Positions 1-5,208 of a DNA stretch of 9,299 bases are shown here, piece after piece. The notes under the pieces are model-generated. The model was not told where the DNA came from and ran no database searches. It saw only the letters and a program-made list of their open reading frames with translations. Within the stretch, counting starts at the first letter, position 1. The number at the start of each line of letters is the position of its first letter. The stretch spans positions 1 through 9,299 of the forward strand of contig PIVQ01000254.1 of the NCBI GenBank assembly GCA_003354055.1, written 5' to 3'. Position numbers and translations under genes: made by a program. This stretch comes from Desulfobacteraceae bacterium. GTDB taxonomy: Bacteria > Desulfobacterota > Desulfobacteria > Desulfobacterales > Desulfobacteraceae.

Positions 1-2205
1 AATATCAGTCATGATTTAGAGAATATTCAAAGGACATTTGAGGACAGTATCGCCATTGATGTCTGGCAACTGCATGAACAATCGTTGCTTTCAACCATTG
101 ACGGAATGCTGAAGATACCTGTCATTGTCGGTGTGAAAATTCAAAATACCGAAGGTATGCCCATTGCCGTAAGTGGAATGATAGCTCAAGGAGATGATGC
201 AGGGGATGCCGGTCAACATGTCAATCTTTTTGGTCTTGATCCGGAAGAAGTGTTGATAGATGAGAGGTACAAGCTTGATATTTTCAGTCACAAATTCCCT
301 CTGGTATACCACTGGGAAAATCAAACGAAACAATTGGGTCAGGTGACCATCTATTCCAATACCTCTGTGATTATCCGGAGGGTGAAATTGGGTTTTTTGT
401 TACTGTTGATTAACGCTTTGTTGAAGACCACAGCATTGTGGGTCATATTTTTAATATTTGCTACGGTTCTATTGCGAAAACCGCTTGCAGCTTTGACAGA
501 CGCCACAGGAAAAATAAGTTTAGATAATCTGGACTCCTTTAAGGTTAAAATCAGCACAAAAGATCAAAATGAACTCACCGTACTTGAAAACTCATTTAAC
601 ACAATGATTAGTAACCTTCGAAAGTCTTCGCTGATGCAAAAAAAAGCTGAAAAAGATCTCAAAGAGAGTGAAGAACACTATCGTGCAATCGCCGATAACA
701 TTGGTGATAGTATTATGAGATATGACAGGGAGTTTCGACATGTATACGCCAACAGGAACGCACTTGAGGTTACCGGGTTGCCCAAGGAGCAGTATATCGG
801 AAAAACCCATAGAGAAATGGGATTTCCCGAGCCTCTGTGTGCATTATGGGAAAACAACATTAAAAAAGTTTTTCAAAAGGGAAAACAACAAAGTGTTGAG
901 TTTGATGTTGAACTCGAAAGAGGACTAATGACGTTTGAACTTCAGCTAAACCCGGAGTTTGCACCAGATGGAAGTGTTCAAACCGTAATTGGCATATCAC
1001 GCGATATCTCAGAGCGTAAGAGATTTGAAAATGAAAGGTATCAACTTGAAACTCAACTGCAGCAGGCTCAAAAAATGGAGGCCATTGGTACACTGTCCGG
1101 CGGCATTGCCCATGACTTCAACAATATTTTATGTCCTATCTTAGGGTTCGCGGAATTAATGGAAGAGGATATTTCAAAAGAAAATCCCCATCATGAAAAT
1201 GTAACGGAAATCGTGGCAGGTGCAAAACGGGCAAAAGATCTTGTACATCAGATTTTGGCATTCAGCCGCCAGGGGGATATAAAGTCCAAGCCGTTAAGGC
1301 CTCATTTGATTGTAAAAGAAGTCTCAAAATTGATCAGATCTTCGATCCCGGCAACAATTGAAATCAAACAGTCCATAAGTCCTACGTGTCACTCAATCCT
1401 TGCTGATCCAACCCAGGTACACCAGGTTGTCATGAACTTAATGACAAATGCATATCATGCGATGCAGGATTCCTATGGATTCCTTTATGTAACCTTAGAA
1501 AATATTGATATCAATGACATAAATAACGGCTTGCCTGAACTTGGCACAGGTTCTTTTGTCATGCTGTCTATTGAAGATACCGGAATCGGTATGAGCGAAG
1601 ATGTACTCAATCAGATCTTTGAACCCTACTTTACAACAAAATCCAAAGACAGGGGCACAGGGCTTGGGTTATCCGTAGTTCACGGTATTGTTAAAAGTTA
1701 CGGCGGAACAATTAAGGTTCAGAGTATACCCGGAAAAGGAACCCGATTTGATGTCTATTTCCCCGCTTGCCAAGAATCGGTCAGACCGGATGATATTGAG
1801 GCGTTAACGTCTTCTCCCGGAGGAGATGAACGAATACTATTGGTGGATGATGAAGCATCTATTCTCAAACTTGAAAAACATATCCTGACAAGGCTTGGTT
1901 ATCAGGTTGAAATTTGTGAAAAAAGCAGTGATGCACTTGAAATTTTTAAAGCTGATCCCCTTTCATTTGATCTGGTGGTAACCGATATGACAATGCCCCA
2001 CATGACAGGGGATGTCCTCATTCAGGAAATGATGAAAATCCGCCCTGAAATTCCCGCTGTAATTTGTACCGGATTCAGTGAGAAAATTTCTGAGAAAAGG
2101 GTGGGCGATATTGGGATTAAAACGTTGCTCAAGAAGCCAATTATGGCAGCTGAGTTATCTAATAAAATACGCAATGTATTGGATTCCATAAAAACGACGG
2201 CATAG
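1..2205 (+). CDS. PAS-containing hybrid sensor histidine kinase with C-terminal receiver domain (5'-partial)
   Basis: The reading frame is already open at base 1, so the true start lies upstream; the in-frame TTG at 85 is only an internal codon. Numbering visible codons from base 1, 734 residues remain. Residues 1 to about 128 look like the end of an extracytoplasmic sensor domain. A hydrophobic membrane segment follows at about 131-158, then a HAMP-like linker, a PAS domain (about 222-340), the phospho-acceptor helix with H371 in GGIAHDFNN, and an ATPase domain. The ATPase domain has N479 and N483 (N box), DTGIG at 526-530 and GTGLGLS at 552-558. The receiver domain has acidic D616/D617, phospho-acceptor D662, T690 and K712. 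The protein should sense a signal outside the membrane, autophosphorylate and pass phosphate to its own receiver. There is no DNA-binding output domain, so phosphate may go on to an unseen partner. The next gene starts 11 bases after the stop. The family call is secure; the signal is unknown. Confidence 0.95.
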   Translation, partial: NISHDLENIQRTFEDSIAIDVWQLHEQSLLSTIDGMLKIPVIVGVKIQNTEGMPIAVSGMIAQGDDAGDAGQHVNLFGLDPEEVLIDERYKLDIFSHKFPLVYHWENQTKQLGQVTIYSNTSVIIRRVKLGFLLLLINALLKTTALWVIFLIFATVLLRKPLAALTDATGKISLDNLDSFKVKISTKDQNELTVLENSFNTMISNLRKSSLMQKKAEKDLKESEEHYRAIADNIGDSIMRYDREFRHVYANRNALEVTGLPKEQYIGKTHREMGFPEPLCALWENNIKKVFQKGKQQSVEFDVELERGLMTFELQLNPEFAPDGSVQTVIGISRDISERKRFENERYQLETQLQQAQKMEAIGTLSGGIAHDFNNILCPILGFAELMEEDISKENPHHENVTEIVAGAKRAKDLVHQILAFSRQGDIKSKPLRPHLIVKEVSKLIRSSIPATIEIKQSISPTCHSILADPTQVHQVVMNLMTNAYHAMQDSYGFLYVTLENIDINDINNGLPELGTGSFVMLSIEDTGIGMSEDVLNQIFEPYFTTKSKDRGTGLGLSVVHGIVKSYGGTIKVQSIPGKGTRFDVYFPACQESVRPDDIEALTSSPGGDERILLVDDEASILKLEKHILTRLGYQVEICEKSSDALEIFKADPLSFDLVVTDMTMPHMTGDVLIQEMMKIRPEIPAVICTGFSEKISEKRVGDIGIKTLLKKPIMAAELSNKIRNVLDSIKTTA

Positions 2206-2206
2206 G

Positions 2207-2214
2207 GGAGGTGA
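2207..2214 (+). promoter_or_regulatory. Strong Shine-Dalgarno site that sets a TTG start
   Basis: GGAGGTGA directly follows the kinase stop codon and is fully complementary to the usual 16S rRNA 3' end. The GTG at 2211 lies inside this site and cannot be the start. The in-frame TTG at 2217 lies 5 bases after GGAGG, a normal spacing. The placement suggests translation of the second gene is coupled to the kinase. Confidence 0.75.
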
Positions 2215-2216
2215 CA

Positions 2217-2921
2217 TTGAACGATATTATTTATCAAGGTCCGGCTGAGCGAACGAAATTACCTGAGTTGTTGGAAGGATATTTATTTGGGATGGGAGAG
2301 GTGTGCAACACCCTTTTCGGGAAAAAAGGAGAAGAGGCAATGTATCTTGCCGTTGGATCCTACTTCTTGAGCCATCTAAGCGAAAAAATGGGGATTGAGA
2401 TAGATCATCCAAACCCCTGGCAACGGTATTGTCAACTTATCGAATTATTCACAAAGCACGGATTCTACTCTTATGTGGAATTAAAAGAACTTGGCGAAAA
2501 TTCTTACTGGATGCTTGAAAAAGATCAATATGCAGGGCAGATCTGGGAGGATAATAAATCCTGGGAAAGAGGATCTGCACCCTGTCCTTTGTGGACACTG
2601 ATCTTGGCTTCGCTGGCCGAAATAAGTTATGTTATCGTTCTTGATCATGTCGCCTATGATCACGACGCCAAAGGTTTTGAAAGTACGTTTCATTTTGATA
2701 AGCAAGAGCAGGAGGCTGGTGATTTACTATCCCTCACCCGGAAAAAAATCCTCGCCTCCATGATTACTTTTTGTTCACAGTGTAAAAAAATTAAGCATAG
2801 CGATAGTGAGTGGATTGAGGGCGATGTGTTCCTTAATAAAGTGCACGGAGTTGAAATAAGTCATGGATATTGCCCCGACTGTTATGAAGAGGTGATAAAA
2901 AAAATAGATGATGATAATTAG
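2217..2921 (+). CDS. Uncharacterised signalling-associated protein with C-terminal CxxC...CPxC zinc-knuckle tail
   Basis: This 234-residue protein starts at TTG 2217, chosen because of the Shine-Dalgarno site just upstream. The C-terminal 55 residues hold C186-x2-C189-KKIK, a conserved W, and SHGYCPDC with C219 and C222. These four cysteines could bind one zinc. From family knowledge, this tail (C-x-x-CKKI...W...SHG-CP-C) is often found at the C-terminus of deltaproteobacterial sensor kinases and response regulators, so its presence here ties the protein to signalling. The N-terminal 160 residues look soluble and alpha/beta, with a CP pair at about 123-124. They faintly resemble the V4R small-molecule-binding fold, but that is a guess. 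There is no signal peptide or membrane segment. The gene sits 11 bases after the hybrid kinase and is probably cotranscribed, perhaps as an accessory or cytoplasmic sensor. Its function is not known. Confidence 0.8.
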   Translation: MNDIIYQGPAERTKLPELLEGYLFGMGEVCNTLFGKKGEEAMYLAVGSYFLSHLSEKMGIEIDHPNPWQRYCQLIELFTKHGFYSYVELKELGENSYWMLEKDQYAGQIWEDNKSWERGSAPCPLWTLILASLAEISYVIVLDHVAYDHDAKGFESTFHFDKQEQEAGDLLSLTRKKILASMITFCSQCKKIKHSDSEWIEGDVFLNKVHGVEISHGYCPDCYEEVIKKIDDDN

Positions 2922-2934
2922 AAATCTTGATAAG

Positions 2935-2957
2935 AAAAAGCCTCTTTTAGGAGGGGT
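2935..2957 (-). terminator. Weak candidate rho-independent terminator for the MarR-GNAT gene
   Basis: Read on the - strand, just after the MarR-GNAT stop, a short CCTC / GAGG stem with a six-base loop is followed by CTTTTT. The A-rich sequence before the stem can also pair with the T run across an internal loop. The stem has only four solid base pairs. It lies in the 36-base gap between converging genes. On the + strand the same hairpin has no convincing T run, so it probably does not stop the kinase operon. Confidence 0.4.
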
Positions 2958-3875
2958 TTAAAGCGTGAGTTCCCATTTCTCCTCATTCAATACTTTGCCC
3001 CAGACATGGCTTTCCTTGGTTTCAGCCAGGGTAAATCCGGCATCGGAGTACAGGCTACGGGCGGCATGGAGATAATCAATGGTCCAAAGAATGACGTTTG
3101 AATATCCTTTTTGTCTTACGAAAATCAGGGCCTCCTCTATCAGTTTTTTGGCAATTCCTTTCCGGCGGGCACTGGGGTCGACAATAAGCCATCTTAATTG
3201 GGCTGTATTGTCGTGAGCGTGGACAATAGCCACGGAACCGACAATGGTGCCGTTTATTTCAGCAATCCATAGATGTTCTCTTGCCGGGTTGAAGTTTTCG
3301 ATAAATTTGCCCATCCCATTGGCCACATATGCGTCAAATAGTTCGTTAAATCCGTATTCCTGGGCGTAAAGCACCCCGTGGCGGTGAATGATATAACCGA
3401 TATCCCCGGGTCTGTGGGAGCGGATGGAATAATAGCCGGATTCCTTTTGCTCGCGTGTCAGAATTGTTTCTATGGTTTCCATGGATGCCACAAGCCCGGT
3501 CTTTTCTTCCCGGGACAAATCCTGGACAAGGGTGATAATCTGATTGTTGGACATCTCTCTGAGCCGGGAGTATGTTTTTTTCCCCTTTTGGGTCAGGGAC
3601 AGGAGGTATTTTCTTGAATCATCCGGATCAGGGGTTTTTGTCAGCAGTTTGTCCTGCTCAAATTTTTTAAGAATTTTACTCAGATAGGTGGGATCAAGAT
3701 CAAGATTTGCCCCAAGATCCTTGGCATGGATATCCGGGTATCTGTTGAGTTCAAAAAGCACCCGGGCCTGGATCAGCGAGTACTCGCTTTCAAGAAACCG
3801 TTTTTTGATTAATCCGATGGTCTGGGTGTAAAATCGGTTGAACCCGCGTATTTTTTCTATGTATTCAGAACTCAT
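2958..3875 (-). CDS. MarR-family regulator fused to a GNAT N-acetyltransferase
   Basis: This 305-residue protein starts at the ATG at 3875-3873, chosen because GGAGG (3884-3888) lies 8 bases upstream; the frame stays open further but without a comparable site. Residues 1-145 form a MarR-type winged helix: recognition region about 53-78 (DLGANLDLDPTYLSKILKKF) and wing about 83-98 (DPDDSRKYLLSLTQKG). Residues about 150-305 form a GNAT domain: acetyl-CoA pyrophosphate loop RRKGIA at 237-242 after the strand LRWLIVDP, and a C-terminal helix AARSLYSDAGF at 271-281. Such MarR-GNAT fusions are a known architecture, in which DNA binding and acetylation or ligand sensing share one chain; the acetyl acceptor is unknown. 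The gene follows tetR in the same direction after 143 bases and has its own candidate promoter carrying an inverted repeat, which suggests autoregulation. Domain calls are secure. Confidence 0.93.
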   Translation of the reverse strand: MSSEYIEKIRGFNRFYTQTIGLIKKRFLESEYSLIQARVLFELNRYPDIHAKDLGANLDLDPTYLSKILKKFEQDKLLTKTPDPDDSRKYLLSLTQKGKKTYSRLREMSNNQIITLVQDLSREEKTGLVASMETIETILTREQKESGYYSIRSHRPGDIGYIIHRHGVLYAQEYGFNELFDAYVANGMGKFIENFNPAREHLWIAEINGTIVGSVAIVHAHDNTAQLRWLIVDPSARRKGIAKKLIEEALIFVRQKGYSNVILWTIDYLHAARSLYSDAGFTLAETKESHVWGKVLNEEKWELTL

Positions 3876-3883
3876 TTTATAAG

Positions 3884-3888
3884 CCTCC
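3884..3888 (-). promoter_or_regulatory. Shine-Dalgarno site that sets the MarR-GNAT start
   Basis: On the - strand GGAGG is followed by an 8-base spacer and then the ATG at 3875. This favours the 305-residue protein over a version 27 residues longer starting at 3956. That longer start would also place coding sequence over the candidate promoter. Confidence 0.8.
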
Positions 3889-3927
3889 GCAGTGTTTATT
3901 TCTATGGTTTGAGAACGCTTAATTATC

Positions 3928-3956
3928 TGAATACGAAATTTAGTTGAATCTGTCAA
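3928..3956 (-). promoter_or_regulatory. Candidate sigma-70-type promoter for the MarR-GNAT gene
   Basis: On the - strand a perfect -35 hexamer TTGACA (3951-3956) is followed by a 17-base spacer and TATTCA (3928-3933) as a weak -10. Transcription would start near 3921, giving a leader of about 45 bases before the ATG at 3875. The -10 match is poor, and a nearby GATAAT is too far from the -35 to pair with it. One arm of an inverted repeat lies in the spacer. Confidence 0.5.
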
Positions 3957-3980
3957 TCAAATACTTGCCAAATTCAACTA
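3941..3980. repeat. 9-bp inverted repeat over the MarR-GNAT promoter, candidate operator
   Basis: TAGTTGAAT at 3941-3949 and its exact reverse complement ATTCAACTA at 3972-3980 are separated by 22 bases. One arm lies between the -35 and -10 hexamers and the other just upstream of the -35. MarR proteins commonly bind dyads of this general kind over their own promoters. That this pair is the operator is an inference from position. Confidence 0.5.
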
Positions 3981-4018
3981 TTGTGAGAGAACCGGCGGAT
4001 CAGGCCGACTTTAGTGCA

Positions 4019-4591
4019 TTATGGGTCAACGATTTTAAGCATGAGGCGGACAATATCCGGAATTTCCGGTTTATCCGCCTCCAGAAGGGTTTGAAGGATG
4101 AAGCCGTCCACAACCGCCACCAGGAATCTTGACTTGGCGCCTACATCTTCTCTTGGACCGGGCATTTTATCGTAGGCCTCATCCACCATGGCAAACCATT
4201 GGGCGTAGGTGTCCCGGAACCGTGATTTAAGGTCGTCATTGCCTGAGATAGCCTCTCTGACCAGATAAAGATGGACACGGCTCCTGGCCTCCGAGGTGAG
4301 GATGGTGGTGAAAAAGGCGGTGAGCAGGCCTTCCCAGGTCAGTCCCCCGGTTTCATCAATCATGTCAAACAGGGCCGTCGTGATCTCTTCCATATGCTGG
4401 TCTGCAATATCAAAGATCAACTCATTCTTGCTGGCATAATAGTAGTACAGGGTGCCCTTACTAAGTCCCGAGGCCTTGGAAATTTTGGCAAGACTGGTCT
4501 TGTCTACACCCTTTTCCCCTATCATGGCACGGGCTACATTCAGGATTTTACGGCGGTTGTCCTCCCCTGTGCCTTTTGCTGTTTTTGCCAT
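4019..4591 (-). CDS. TetR-family transcriptional regulator
   Basis: This 190-residue protein has the usual TetR length. The N-terminal DNA-binding domain covers residues about 13-60: a first helix (RRKILNVARAMIGEKG), then the helix-turn-helix SLAKISKASGLSKGTLYYYY at about 33-52, followed by SKNEL. The remaining alpha-helical part is the ligand-binding and dimer domain, whose sequence does not identify a ligand. The ATG at 4591 lies 4 bases after the stop of the polyferredoxin gene, with only a poor Shine-Dalgarno sequence, so translation is probably coupled to that gene. The placement suggests it controls the ferredoxin/AOR/dehydrogenase genes, perhaps in response to an aldehyde, alcohol or CoA ester; that role is inferred. 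No convincing terminator follows it, so some transcripts may run on into the MarR-GNAT gene. Confidence 0.93.
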   Translation of the reverse strand: MAKTAKGTGEDNRRKILNVARAMIGEKGVDKTSLAKISKASGLSKGTLYYYYASKNELIFDIADQHMEEITTALFDMIDETGGLTWEGLLTAFFTTILTSEARSRVHLYLVREAISGNDDLKSRFRDTYAQWFAMVDEAYDKMPGPREDVGAKSRFLVAVVDGFILQTLLEADKPEIPDIVRLMLKIVDP

Positions 4592-4595
4592 TGCG

Positions 4596-5042
4596 TCAGG
4601 CTTTCACGCTTGCAGGTTTTTTTGCACTCTGCCTGGGTCCCATTGTAATGGCATCGACAGGGCAATCCTGAAGGCAGAAACCACAGGCAATACAGCCGGT
4701 TTCATTTTCAAGAAAGGGAAATTTATGGGTGGATCCCACCTTTTGAAGAACCTGGGACAATGCTCCGGTGGGGCAGGTTTCAATGCATATGTTGCAGGAC
4801 ATGCATGTGGACATGTCAAACCAGGGCCGTTCCCACTCTTTTTTGGGGATCCGTTTCAGGACCAGCCCGAAATTATCAGTAACCGCTTCGGACGGGCATA
4901 CCCTGCCGCAGGCCCCGCATTCGATGCAGGCGGCTTCGTTAATAAGATGAAGTTCTTTTTTTTCTCCGGTGATGGCCTGTGAGGGGCAGATCTTCGAACA
5001 GACCCGGCATCCGATGCAGTCTTGTGTAATGGTAAGTGCCAT
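4596..5042 (-). CDS. Four-cluster polyferredoxin, likely electron-transfer partner of the AOR-family protein
   Basis: The 148-residue protein holds four complete C-x2-C-x2-C-x3-CP motifs: C9/12/15/19, C39/42/45/49, C80/83/86/90 and C117/120/123/127. It should therefore carry four [4Fe-4S] clusters. There is no signal peptide or membrane segment, so it acts in the cytoplasm. The last 15 residues form a short lysine- and alanine-rich tail. Known parallels are the four-cluster small subunits paired with AOR-family enzymes, namely AorA of Aromatoleum and the small subunit of Pyrococcus WOR5. This supports a role in moving electrons to or from the AOR encoded just upstream, though the gene order here (large subunit first) differs from Aromatoleum. 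The start is supported by GGAG 9 bases before the ATG. No FAD-binding AorC-like gene is visible. Cluster count is secure; the pairing is inferred from context. Confidence 0.92.
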   Translation of the reverse strand: MALTITQDCIGCRVCSKICPSQAITGEKKELHLINEAACIECGACGRVCPSEAVTDNFGLVLKRIPKKEWERPWFDMSTCMSCNICIETCPTGALSQVLQKVGSTHKFPFLENETGCIACGFCLQDCPVDAITMGPRQSAKKPASVKA

Positions 5043-5054
5043 TGAATTTATCTC

Positions 5055-5191
5055 CTTGATCTTTCTTAGGAATCGTTACAAAATAACTTGATCTAAATAC
5101 CCTGAAGGGCAGAAACTTGTTTCCAAAACCCCTTAAATGGGTATTTTTTATAAAAACCCCTACTGGGTATTTTGAAAACAAAAGATCAAGT
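5055..5191 (-). repeat. Three copies of AGATCAAG/CTTGATCT with competing pairing potential
   Basis: On the + strand CTTGATCT occurs at 5055-5062 and 5087-5094, and its reverse complement AGATCAAG at 5183-5190. In the - strand transcript the first-made copy (5191 side) can pair over 9 bases with 5086-5094. Alternatively it can pair over 10 bases with 5055-5064, which reaches the first G of the ferredoxin Shine-Dalgarno GGAG (5052-5055). The two pairings exclude each other. Confidence 0.5.
5098..5173. repeat. Tandem dyads of the AAAA-N2-CCC-N4-GGG-N2-TTTT type
   Basis: The best copy, 5152-5173, is symmetric at 14 of 22 positions: AAAA, two bases, CCC, four bases, GGG, two bases, TTTT. A second copy at 5125-5147 keeps AAAACCCCT and TGGGTATTTT around a longer centre. 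The exact 10-mer TGGGTATTTT recurs at 5138-5147 and 5164-5173. A third, half-conserved copy (CCC-TGAA-GGG at 5100-5109, preceded by AAATA) has the same core. Centres lie 27 and 31 bases apart, near three helix turns. They may be operators for the TetR protein or hairpins in RNA. Confidence 0.6.
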
Positions 5192-5208
5192 AATTTTGGA
5201 GCCGATCC

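Larger units (their letters stand above)
5043..5208 (-). promoter_or_regulatory. Structured 166-base leader between the AOR and polyferredoxin genes
   Basis: No gene fits here. The stretch is strikingly A/T-rich compared with the genes on both sides. It holds three CCC...GGG dyads and three copies of an AGATCAAG-type word. A possible - strand promoter is TTCAAA (5171-5176), an 18-base spacer, then TATAAA (5147-5152). If real, it would let the ferredoxin and tetR genes be transcribed apart from AOR. The dyads could instead be weak intercistronic terminators, since on the - strand one ends in GGGGTTTTT. The promoter match is modest. Confidence 0.4.

Noticed and set aside
85..2205. TTG at 85 as the true start of the histidine kinase
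   Set aside because: The frame is open to base 1 and the upstream codons continue the same sensor-like sequence; the protein also lacks its first membrane segment.
2958..3956. Longer start (332 residues) for the MarR-GNAT protein
   Set aside because: The extra 27 codons cover the candidate promoter, and the GGAGG site supports the ATG at 3875.
3993..4007. CGGC/GCCG hairpin just after the tetR stop as a terminator
   Set aside because: The stem is only 4 bp and no T run follows on the - strand.
4452..4982. Long + strand open frame (176 codons) opposite the polyferredoxin and tetR genes
   Set aside because: It is a shadow of two well-supported - strand genes and spans their junction; no family signature was seen. 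The overlapping 4271-4648 frame is rejected for the same reason.
5064..5071. TCTTAGGA shared upstream of both the ferredoxin (5064-5071) and AOR (7202-7209) genes
   Set aside because: A single 8-mer with little flanking similarity could be chance, and it lies close to the Shine-Dalgarno regions, where sequences tend to look alike.
5043..5208. Molybdenum/tungsten cofactor riboswitch before the ferredoxin
   Set aside because: The leader does not show the Moco RNA conserved core that I would expect, and the repeats are explained more simply as dyads.
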